Positions 1 through 5,504 are shown, counted from the stretch's first letter. The stretch: DNA of 5,971 nucleotides from Chloroflexia bacterium (GCA_013695265.1 JACDAU010000484.1:1-5971); one strand, 5' to 3'. Program-made: numbers and translations. The notes: generated by a model not told the origin, from the sequence alone.

Positions 1-1
1 C

Positions 2-229
2 GATACTTCGCCCGTCATCGGGATTGATTCGCCTCGTCGCCCCGCAGGCGGAAATGCCTGCGCCGTCCTCGTCTTCGCGAGGCCCGTACGGGAAGGCGCT
101 TCGCACCTTGTCCTCGAGATGATGCGGCCAGTCATTTTAGAGGTTGAGTACGGCAAGTGCCAAGCGACGCCTGAACCTTGCACATCTGGCGAGTGTGGAA
201 GCTGCGCCTCGCATCGTGACGCGCGTTAG
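2..229 (+). other. Unassigned open frame, possible 3' end of an upstream gene
   Basis: The + frame starting at base 2 stays open for about 75 codons and ends at TAG 227-229. About two thirds of the codons up to base 135 end in G or C, as coding sequence here would. The last third (after about base 137) is less GC-rich at third positions and the peptide becomes cysteine-rich, which is less convincing. I recognise no domain. A minus-strand frame is also open across 1-135, so the coding strand is not certain. It could be the tail of a gene that begins left of the window, or non-coding sequence. No start codon with a ribosome site is needed if it is a tail, and none is evident. Confidence 0.2.
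43..62. repeat. Perfect 7-bp hairpin, possibly nested in a wider stem
   Basis: CGCAGGC (43-49) is followed by a six-base loop and its exact reverse complement GCCTGCG (56-62). A second, looser pair, GCCTCG (31-36) with CGAGGC (78-83), could enclose it. No T-run follows on either strand, so it does not look like an intrinsic terminator. It lies inside the unassigned open frame at the left edge. Confidence 0.3.
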
Positions 230-230
230 G

Positions 231-236
231 TACAAT
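231..236 (+). promoter_or_regulatory. Candidate -10 element for the response regulator gene
   Basis: TACAAT (231-236) matches the bacterial sigma-70 type -10 consensus at five of six bases. It sits in the only markedly AT-rich island of the left region, about 90 bases before the preferred GTG start of the receiver gene and just after the TAG at 227-229. No good -35 hexamer lies 16-18 bases upstream (208-213 reads CTCGCA). The call therefore rests on the -10 and base composition alone. Confidence 0.3.
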
Positions 237-326
237 ATATGTATTGCATCGCGTGTGTCGACCAGTGGACAGACAATGTGCAACCGTTCGTCCGAGGGCC
301 AGTTTCATGACACGGTGGGAGTGGAT

Positions 327-704
327 GTGCTGAGTACGGAAGATAAGCGTCGTACGGTCATAGTCGTAGACGACAGCGACCAGATCCGGGATGTGCTCAC
401 GCTGCTCCTTGAGGGTGAGGGGTATCGCGTGCTCCCGGTCGAGGATGGCGAGACCGCGCTTATGATGACGAAGCTCCTGAATCCAGCGCTGATAACACTT
501 GATCTCGGACTGCCCGGCGAGGACGGCGCCCAGATTCTGCGCAGGCTCAAGACGGATCCGGAGACGTCGCACATCCCGGTTGTCGTCGTGAGCGGCCAGA
601 CGAACATGCCGGCGATTGAAGGCTCGTTTGCGCCGGAGGGCATCCTCACCAAGCCGTTCGAATTGGACGATATCCAGAAGCTCGTCAGCGACCTGATCCT
701 CTGA
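327..704 (+). CDS. Stand-alone response regulator receiver domain protein (CheY-like)
   Basis: From GTG 327 this encodes 125 residues, the length of a single receiver (REC) domain with no output domain. All phosphorylation-site residues are present: the acidic pair D15-D16 in VVDDSD, the phospho-acceptor D59 in ITLDLGLPG, the switch hydroxyl residue S89 in VVVVSG, and K109 in LTKPF. It should receive phosphate from a histidine kinase and act through a protein partner in the cytoplasm; neither the kinase nor the partner is in the window. The start was chosen because GGGA at 317-320 lies six bases upstream and because translation then begins just before the first beta strand. Longer forms from ATG 276 or TTG 144 are open but add a basic, domain-free leader. 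The gene stands alone, separated by 121 bases from the next gene. Family assignment is firm; the pathway is unknown. Confidence 0.9.
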   Translation: MLSTEDKRRTVIVVDDSDQIRDVLTLLLEGEGYRVLPVEDGETALMMTKLLNPALITLDLGLPGEDGAQILRRLKTDPETSHIPVVVVSGQTNMPAIEGSFAPEGILTKPFELDDIQKLVSDLIL

Positions 705-719
705 GACCCGTGATGTCTC
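703..719 (+). terminator. Weak hairpin at the end of the receiver gene
   Basis: GAGAC (703-707) and GTCTC (715-719) can form a 5-bp stem with a seven-base loop. It begins within the TGA stop of the receiver gene. There is no T-run after it, so factor-independent termination is not well supported. Confidence 0.15.
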
Positions 720-753
720 GCTGCCGTGCCATGCAGGTGATGCTGCCGAGGCG

Positions 754-826
754 CTGTGGTGCCGGTGCACATCGCGTGGGGTGCAGGTCTCTGTGCTCGC
801 CTAACCCCAGTGCGGCGCCACAGAGA
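754..826 (+). promoter_or_regulatory. Structured leader: long bulged hairpin with a competing stem before the glycosyltransferase gene
   Basis: The 20 contiguous bases 804-823 are fully complementary to three upstream blocks: 754-763 pairs with 814-823 (10 bp, one G-U at 760/817), 767-770 (GCAC) with 810-813 (GTGC), and 777-782 (TGGGGT) with 804-809 (ACCCCA). Bulges of 3 bases (764-766) and 6 bases (771-776) interrupt the 5' side only. The terminal loop (783-803) contains TCTCTGTG (788-795), a perfect reverse complement of CACAGAGA (819-826). Forming that second stem would break the base of the first and cover the A of ATG 826. No T-run follows, so this is not a simple intrinsic terminator. 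The two exclusive pairings beside the start suggest translational control, which is inference. It matches no riboswitch class I can name. Confidence 0.45.
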
Positions 827-1623
827 TGGTGGGCGGTAGGGTGAGCCCGCTCATCGGGATCGAGTTGCCCGTGCGCAATGTGCTGGGTGTTTCCGTGCAT
901 CCACTCTCGATGCCCGCCGTGCTCCAGACGCTTGACCGGTTTCTTGCCGACGAGCGTCCGCATCAGGTCGTCACCGTGAATGCCGAGTTTGTCGTGCGCG
1001 CGCGGCGAGACGCGGCGTTCCGGCGTGTGCTGTCTGCGAGCGACCTTGCTACCGTGGACGGATCTCTCGTCGCCCTGACGTTGCGCTACCTGCATGGGGT
1101 GCCAGCACGGCGCGTCACTGGCGTGGACTTGATCCCACAGCTCGCTCGGCTTGCAGCCGAGCGTGACTGTCCCGTGTTCCTGCTCGGCGCAGGGCCGGGG
1201 GTCGCGGAAGCGGCGGGAGATCGGTTGCGGTCGCTCGTACCCGGCCTCGTTATAGCTGGCATGTACGCTGGCTCGCCGCACCCCGACGAGGAAGAACGCA
1301 TCTGCGCTATGATACGGTTGGGAGCGGCGAGGGTTTTGCTGGTGGCCTATGGGGCTCCGACGCAGGACTTCTGGATCGCCCGCAACCTCCAGCGGCTGGG
1401 TCCGTGTGTCGCAATCGGCGTCGGCGGGTCGTTCGATTACCTTGCTGGTGTGACGCCTCGAGCGCCCTCCTGGCTGCGCCGGGCCGGGCTGGAATGGCTC
1501 TACCGGTTGGTGCGCCAGCCGTCGCGATGGCGTAGGCAACTCGCGCTCCCTTTGTTCGTGTACCTGGCGGTACGCGACGTAATGTTGCACAGGGTGTGCC
1601 AGATCTGGGTGAACGAAGGATGA
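826..1623 (+). CDS. WecG/TagA/CpsF-family glycosyltransferase
   Basis: The 265-residue product is close to the family's usual 240-260. It spans the whole GT26 domain: VLGVSVHPLS (about 19-28), VVTVNAEFVV with T50 and N52, the TVDGS motif with D78, the RVTGVDL loop, the GAPTQD block (176-181, Q180), VGGSFDYLAG, and the basic tail RAPSWLRRAGLEW. T50, D78 and Q180 align with residues known to be important in TagA. These enzymes transfer ManNAc-type sugars from UDP onto lipid-linked acceptors at the inner membrane face, for teichoic acid linkage units, enterobacterial common antigen or exopolysaccharide. The exact sugar here is unknown. ATG 826 has no ribosome site and its upstream bases lie in a hairpin; GTG 841, with GGGCGG at 831-836, is a real alternative. 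It is first in a four-gene operon and its TGA overlaps the next ATG. Confidence 0.9.
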   Translation: MVGGRVSPLIGIELPVRNVLGVSVHPLSMPAVLQTLDRFLADERPHQVVTVNAEFVVRARRDAAFRRVLSASDLATVDGSLVALTLRYLHGVPARRVTGVDLIPQLARLAAERDCPVFLLGAGPGVAEAAGDRLRSLVPGLVIAGMYAGSPHPDEEERICAMIRLGAARVLLVAYGAPTQDFWIARNLQRLGPCVAIGVGGSFDYLAGVTPRAPSWLRRAGLEWLYRLVRQPSRWRRQLALPLFVYLAVRDVMLHRVCQIWVNEG

Positions 1624-2129
1624 TGACGGAAACAATGCGGTGCGCCCGGCACCCAAACCAGGAGACCAGTCTGCAGTGTGCGCGGTGCGGTAAGGCGATC
1701 TGCACCAAGTGCATGGTCTATACCTCGGTGGGGCTGCGCTGTCCCGAGTGTGCGCGAGAGCGGCGTTCGGGCATTAACGCTCCCTCCCCGAGCACGGTGC
1801 TTCGCGCAGCGGCGGTCGGCGTGGCGGTGGCGCTGGTGCTTGGCGCCTTGTGGGGTTTGTTTCCGGCGTACGGCTTCTGGATCGCCCTCCTGCTCGGCTT
1901 TGGTGGAGGTGAGCTCGTGAACTACGCGGCGAACCGCCGGCGCGGCCCCGAACTCCAGGCGGTCGCCGCTGGTATGGTCATCGGTGCGTTCCTCATCGCG
2001 TACTTCCTGAGCGCCGCGCTCGGTCCAGGCTTCGTGGCTACAGACGGTCGAACGTTCGGGAACCGGATTATCTTCGAGACCTTGATGGCTGGGATCGCGA
2101 TGTTCCTCGCGACTATCCGGCAGAAGTAG
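1620..2129 (+). CDS. Zinc-finger (B-box-like) N-terminal membrane protein
   Basis: From ATG 1620 the product has 169 residues. Residues 7-44 form a compact cysteine module: C8-x2-H11, C20-x2-C23, C28-x2-C31 and C41-x2-C44. That is eight ligands, enough for two zinc ions in a B-box-type arrangement. After a polar linker, hydrophobic stretches at about 60-81, 84-101, 114-134 and 150-165 suggest three or four membrane helices, with basic RRR at 106-108 between them. This architecture occurs in uncharacterised proteins of Gram-positive and Chloroflexota-type bacteria, sometimes with a rhomboid domain. Here there is no rhomboid GxSG serine motif, so no protease activity is claimed. ATG 1620 overlaps the previous stop as ATGA and has GGGTGA at 1607-1612, seven bases away. 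ATG 1623 and ATG 1596 are alternatives. Its position inside a glycan operon suggests a related membrane role, which is inference. Confidence 0.75.
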   Translation: MMTETMRCARHPNQETSLQCARCGKAICTKCMVYTSVGLRCPECARERRSGINAPSPSTVLRAAAVGVAVALVLGALWGLFPAYGFWIALLLGFGGGELVNYAANRRRGPELQAVAAGMVIGAFLIAYFLSAALGPGFVATDGRTFGNRIIFETLMAGIAMFLATIRQK

Positions 2130-2133
2130 CGCC

Positions 2134-3120
2134 GTGTTGTACCGGGATCTCCTATCGCGCTTCCGCGAGCTGACGGTCGTCGTTGTGGGCGATGTGTGCC
2201 TCGACCGATACATCTTCGGCAGGCCCACGCGGCTCTCGCGGGAGGCGCCGATTGCGGTGTTGGAGTGGGTTCGGGAGTACTCCCTGCCTGGCGCCGCCTC
2301 GAACCCCGTGCTGAACCTGGTGTCGCTCGGTGCGCGAGCGTCCGTTGTCGGTGTTACGGGCGAGGACCCGACTGCAACGGAGCTGACCGATCTGCTCCGT
2401 GCTCGTGGGGTGAGGACAGACGGCCTCGTTGTTGATCCCGCGCGCCGCACGACGGAAAAGACGCGCATCCTCTCGGAGGGGCTGCTCGTGCTGCCACAGC
2501 AATTGGCGCGCATTGACCGGACGGGCAGCTCCCTCCTCTCCCCGGAGCGGGAGGCGGAGTTGTGCGCCAGGATCCAGCAGCTCGCGCCTCAAGCCAACGC
2601 TTTGCTTCTCTCCGACTACAAGGGCGGCGTGGCTAACGCCACGGTGATAGAGTGCGTGCGGGAGGTCGCGCGGGAGCGCGGAATCCTCGCCACCGTGGAC
2701 TCGCAGGGTGACCTGTCCCGATTCGCGGGGTTCGACTGCGTGCGCTGCAACCGGCACGAGGCCGAGGCGGCGCTAGGCCGTGCGCTCACGACGGAGGATG
2801 ACTTCCGGTGCGCTCTCCCTGACCTGCAGGGGCGGGTCGGCTGCGGCTGCCTGGTTGTGACGCGGGATGCAGGGGGGGTGTCCTTTTGCTCGGACGAGGA
2901 AGGCTATCAGCATATCCCGTCGGTACACGTCCCGGTCGCGGATGCCGTCGGTGCGGGCGACACGTTTATCTCGGTGCTCACCCTTGTTCTGGCCGCCGGG
3001 GGCACCTTGAAGACAGCGGCACACGTGGCGAACGGGGCGGCGGGGCTGGTTGTGCAGCACGTCGGCAATGCGTGTCCCTCGCCGGAGGAGCTGCTGCGGA
3101 TACTGGAAGAGCATGAGTAG
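2134..3120 (+). CDS. PfkB-family carbohydrate kinase, RfaE1 (heptose-phosphate kinase)-like
   Basis: This 328-residue protein has the full ribokinase/PfkB fold. It opens with VVVVGDVCLDRYIFG (15-29) and a LSREAPIAVL segment typical of RfaE1/HldE kinases. Next come a variant glycine-rich sugar loop, PGAASNPVLNL, the TEKTRI and QQLARID segments and LLLSDYKGGV. The C-terminal signature DAVGAGDTF (270-278) includes the anion hole and catalytic base D276. RfaE1 phosphorylates D-glycero-D-manno-heptose 7-phosphate at C1. Two signatures differ from classical HldE: the usual GGAANVA-type loop reads GAASNPV, and the DPK-type motif reads VDSQGD. The substrate may therefore not be heptose. GTG 2134, four bases after the previous stop, is the only start that keeps the whole N-terminus; its ribosome site is weak, so translational coupling is likely. 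It overlaps the nucleotidyltransferase gene by eight bases, which strongly supports a two-step sugar-activation pair. Confidence 0.85.
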   Translation: MLYRDLLSRFRELTVVVVGDVCLDRYIFGRPTRLSREAPIAVLEWVREYSLPGAASNPVLNLVSLGARASVVGVTGEDPTATELTDLLRARGVRTDGLVVDPARRTTEKTRILSEGLLVLPQQLARIDRTGSSLLSPEREAELCARIQQLAPQANALLLSDYKGGVANATVIECVREVARERGILATVDSQGDLSRFAGFDCVRCNRHEAEAALGRALTTEDDFRCALPDLQGRVGCGCLVVTRDAGGVSFCSDEEGYQHIPSVHVPVADAVGAGDTFISVLTLVLAAGGTLKTAAHVANGAAGLVVQHVGNACPSPEELLRILEEHE

Positions 3121-3601
3121 GGCGAAGATGCTCGGCGAGGACCGGTTGCTTGTGGAAAGGGAGCGGCTCCGCTCGGCGGGGAAGCGCGTAGGGTTCACGA
3201 ACGGCTGCTTCGACTTGCTGCACGTCGGGCATGTCCGCTACCTCCACGATGCGCGGCATCTGGTGGATGCGCTGATCGTCGGGGTCAACACAGACGCGTC
3301 GGTGCGCGAACTGAAAGGGCCGGATCGTCCGGTGGTGCCCGAGGAGGAGCGCGCGGAACTTATCGCAGCTCTGGAGTCGGTGGAGTATGTGGTGCTCTTT
3401 GCAGACCGTACTGCGGAGCGCATTGTCGGGGCGCTCCGGCCAGAAGTGTACTTCAAGGGAGGCGATTACTCGCCCGATCCGGCCATGTTACCGGAGGCGG
3501 CTGTGGTGCGAGGATACGGCGGGGAGGTTCGCATCTTGCCAATCCACGCTGACCGCTCTTCCAGCGCACTGCTTGCCAGGATCAAGGGCGACGGGGACTA
3601 G
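3113..3601 (+). CDS. rfaE2: RfaE2-like sugar-phosphate nucleotidyltransferase (HldE C-terminal half homologue)
   Basis: The product has 162 residues, the normal size for a stand-alone HldE C-terminal domain. It shows the cytidylyltransferase-like Rossmann fold: FTNGCFDLLHVGHVRYL (28-44) with the HxGH signature at H37-H40, then GVNTDASVRELKG, the ERAELIAALESVEYVV segment, and YFKGGDY (113-119). The C-terminal DRSSSALLARI stands where the family usually has a ...STT...I segment. Such enzymes add AMP from ATP to heptose 1-phosphate, releasing pyrophosphate; glycerol-3-phosphate cytidylyltransferases are related, but the KGGDY motif favours RfaE2. ATG 3113 lies inside the kinase's last codons, with GGAAGA at 3105-3110 close before it. 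ATG 3128, preceded by TAGGG at 3118-3122, is an alternative that loses five residues. Its TAG shares a CTAG with the stop of the convergent RDD gene. The family is firm; the exact sugar is inferred. Confidence 0.88.
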   Translation: MSRAKMLGEDRLLVERERLRSAGKRVGFTNGCFDLLHVGHVRYLHDARHLVDALIVGVNTDASVRELKGPDRPVVPEEERAELIAALESVEYVVLFADRTAERIVGALRPEVYFKGGDYSPDPAMLPEAAVVRGYGGEVRILPIHADRSSSALLARIKGDGD

Positions 3602-4344
3602 CGCGCGGCGTGCAGAGCGGCAACCTTGCTCAGATAGGTGAGTGGATCGGCACCGTCGCGCGACAGACCGGTGCGCGCTTCCGCGATGGTGGAGAGTTGC
3701 GTCCCCACCCGCCCCCGTGCCACTGGTGCGAGGGAACGATGCCGCACCAGGTACTCGCGGATCAACTCATATTCGCGGTTTGAGAGGGTCGCCCGCATGC
3801 CCGCAGCCTCGACCCGCGAGTGCGGTGTTGTTAAGACCTGGAGTTGGGGCGGCGCCTGCGGCACATCGTCGCGGATCACGACGGTGCCGGCGGCCATGTC
3901 GCCGAGGCGCTTCCAACGCTTGTTCAGAAACATTGCGACCACGCCAAAGCCATACGTTCCGGGGAGCAAATCGAAGAAGCGAATCAGGTTGCGAATCACG
4001 CTTGCGGTGAAGTTCAGCGGGAGGCCGTCGTCGCGCATCACACGGAGACGCAGCGCGCGCTTTCCCGGCGTTTGCCCGCGCCACACGGTCTCGAAGAAGA
4101 TGTAGTAGCCGAAAACGAGCACGAAAAGCAGGAGAAGCGTGACCGCGAGGATCGCCAGCGACGCCGTATCTCCGAACCCTGAACCCGCCGCGACGAAGAT
4201 GAGGCCGACGATCAGGATGAAGAAGCCGAGGAAAGCGAGTATGATGCTATCAATGAGTGCCGCAAAGAACCGCGTCGCAAGTCCGGCAACCGTGTAGCGA
4301 AGCTCCACGTTTTCGGGCGTGCTGACGAGATACGGATCGTCCAC
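3598..4344 (-). CDS. RDD-family integral membrane protein
   Basis: This 248-residue product has the RDD domain in its first 160 residues. The namesake residues are visible: R25 and D32 in TRFFAALID, and D125 in RFFDLLPG. Hydrophobic helices lie at about 25-53, 63-87 and 115-140, followed by the WRGQTPGKRAL loop (88-97) and the RWKRLGDMAAGT segment (143-154). The last 85 residues are polar, rich in arginine and probably cytoplasmic. RDD proteins are membrane proteins of mostly unknown function; a few act in ion or osmotic tolerance. The GTG at 4344-4342 has AAGGAG (complement of 4350-4355) five bases upstream, the clearest ribosome site in the window. It diverges from the SpoIIM-family gene and converges with the sugar-activation operon, sharing the last four bases. 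Confidence 0.9.
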   Translation of the reverse strand: MDDPYLVSTPENVELRYTVAGLATRFFAALIDSIILAFLGFFILIVGLIFVAAGSGFGDTASLAILAVTLLLLFVLVFGYYIFFETVWRGQTPGKRALRLRVMRDDGLPLNFTASVIRNLIRFFDLLPGTYGFGVVAMFLNKRWKRLGDMAAGTVVIRDDVPQAPPQLQVLTTPHSRVEAAGMRATLSNREYELIREYLVRHRSLAPVARGRVGTQLSTIAEARTGLSRDGADPLTYLSKVAALHAAR

Positions 4345-4398
4345 GATTGCTCCTTGTCTGCTTTACGCAGGGTGAACTGCGACAACGCCGGCTGAGAA

Positions 4399-4409
4399 AC
4401 GAGTCTCGT
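4399..4409. promoter_or_regulatory. 11-bp palindrome in the divergent promoter region
   Basis: ACGAG-T-CTCGT is an exact inverted repeat with a single central base. It sits near the middle of the 111-base gap between the divergent RDD and SpoIIM genes, which must hold promoters for both. As RNA its loop would be too tight, so a protein-binding site is the likelier reading. Five-base arms can arise by chance. On the + strand GTGAAC (4410-4415) and TCTTAT (4433-4438), 17 bases apart, form a weak -35/-10 candidate. I see no clear minus-strand promoter. Confidence 0.25.
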
Positions 4410-4455
4410 GTGAACCGACGGCGGGACAGTGCTCTTATCGAAGGGTGTTGAACGT

Positions 4456-5451
4456 ATGATAGACCGATTCATCGACACGCGCAAACCGCGCTGGGACCGT
4501 CTCACAGCGCTCCTGTCGCGGGTGCGGCGTGGCAGGCTCTCGCGACTTACGGCGGCGGAGATCGAGGAGTTCGGCGCACTGTACCGGGAAACGGCGTCTG
4601 ACCTCGCGCTCGCCCGCAGAGATTACCCGAGCGCGCCCGTCGCGCGGTATCTAAACGGGCTGCTCAGTCAGGCACATCCGTATGTGTACGCACGGCGAGG
4701 CGGCAACCAGCGCTCCCTGCTGCGCTTCTTCACGCAGGAGTTTCCGGCGACCGTGCGCCGGAATGGCCATCTGGTACTGCTCGGCTTTCTCTCGTTCTTC
4801 CTCCCGGCGATTCTGGCGTATGTTTTGATTTACACCACACCGCGCGCCTCGGCAGTGCTGGTCCCAGACGGCATGGAATCCCGGATCGCGCAGGTACAAC
4901 GGACCGGCAACTGGGCGGACATTTCCGCGTCCGAGAGTTCGGTCGCCGCATCGACGATCATGACGAACAACATCCGGGTGGCGGTACTCGCGTTTACCGG
5001 CGGGATCTTTCTCGGGATACCAAGTTTACTGGTGTTGGCGCTCAATGGGTTGACGATTGGTGGTGTCGCGGCTGCGGCGCAGCGGGGCGGCGTGGGGCTG
5101 GAGCTGTGGAGCTTCGTCAGTCCGCACGGCTGGATCGAGCTGACGGTGATCTTTATCGCGGGCGGAGCGGGAATGGGACTTGGCAAAGCAGTGCTGTTGC
5201 CGGGCCTGCTCAGCCGGCGCGACGCGCTTGTCGCGGCAGCGCAGGAAGCGGTCCGGCTCTTGATGGGTGGCGCAGCACTGCTCGTAGTGGCAGGCACGAT
5301 CGAGGGGTTCATCTCTCCCTCGGCGCTGCCGCCCGGCGCGAAGTTCGCGTTCGGCGTGCTCACTGCGGTCGCGCTGTTCTCATACCTGCTGTTGTCGGGA
5401 CGTGAGGGCGAGGAGGACGAAGCGGCAGCGCTGGATCTGATTGACCGTTAA
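4456..5451 (+). CDS. SpoIIM (DUF95) family integral membrane protein
   Basis: From ATG 4456 the product has 331 residues. A soluble N-terminus of about 100 residues carries the family's opening (RKPRWDRLTALLSR at 9-22) and the LYRETASDLALARRD segment (42-56). Hydrophobic helices follow at about 106-126, 174-198, 228-250, 268-286 and 298-313. The diagnostic stretches NNIRVAVLAFTGGIFLGI (171-188), ALNGLTIGG, SPHGWIEL (222-229) and IAGGAGMGLG are all present. The family is named for Bacillus SpoIIM, part of the DMP complex that remodels septal peptidoglycan during engulfment. Long homologues like this one are widespread in non-sporulating bacteria, so the name does not prove sporulation; their role is not established. 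ATG 4456 is preferred, with AAGGGTG (4441-4447) eight bases upstream; GTG 4429 would add nine residues. The tail (about 316-331) is acidic. Divergence from the RDD gene suggests a shared membrane function. Confidence 0.9.
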   Translation: MIDRFIDTRKPRWDRLTALLSRVRRGRLSRLTAAEIEEFGALYRETASDLALARRDYPSAPVARYLNGLLSQAHPYVYARRGGNQRSLLRFFTQEFPATVRRNGHLVLLGFLSFFLPAILAYVLIYTTPRASAVLVPDGMESRIAQVQRTGNWADISASESSVAASTIMTNNIRVAVLAFTGGIFLGIPSLLVLALNGLTIGGVAAAAQRGGVGLELWSFVSPHGWIELTVIFIAGGAGMGLGKAVLLPGLLSRRDALVAAAQEAVRLLMGGAALLVVAGTIEGFISPSALPPGAKFAFGVLTAVALFSYLLLSGREGEEDEAAALDLIDR

Positions 5452-5458
5452 TCATGGT

Positions 5459-5474
5459 CGGAACACTCGTTCCG
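5459..5474. terminator. Candidate bidirectional terminator hairpin
   Basis: CGGAAC (5459-5464) and GTTCCG (5469-5474) form a perfect 6-bp stem with a four-base loop, plus a possible G-U pair outside. It sits eight bases after the SpoIIM-family TAA, in the 53-base gap between two convergent genes, where a shared terminator is expected. Neither strand has a T-run after the stem, so the evidence is position and symmetry only. Confidence 0.35.
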
Positions 5475-5504
5475 GACTGAGGCACGCTGTGAATACCCTG
5501 CGGT

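Noticed and set aside
132..770. Long minus-strand open frame opposite the receiver gene
   Set aside because: It is a shadow of the receiver frame: the peptide is rich in R and H with no domain, while the + strand encodes an intact receiver with all active-site residues.
754..826. Leader hairpin as an intrinsic terminator or a transposon end
   Set aside because: No T-run follows the stem, no transposase or target duplication is nearby, and the arms are interrupted by bulges and abut a start codon.
685..2513. Long overlapping minus-strand open frames opposite the glycosyltransferase, zinc-finger and kinase genes
   Set aside because: High GC removes stop codons on the opposite strand. The peptides are low-complexity, and the + strand frames match well-known families over their full length.
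2134..3601. Kinase and nucleotidyltransferase as one bifunctional HldE gene broken by a frameshift
   Set aside because: Each half is complete and each has its own start. The kinase ends cleanly just after its last helix, and an 8-base overlap with a new ATG is a normal operon junction. Separate RfaE1 and RfaE2 proteins are common.
3638..4182. Plus-strand open frames opposite the RDD gene
   Set aside because: They are shadows without domains; the minus strand has the RDD motif and a strong ribosome site.
4456..5451. Reading the SpoIIM-family gene as evidence of sporulation
   Set aside because: Long DUF95 proteins with this architecture are common in bacteria that do not sporulate, and no other sporulation gene is in the window.
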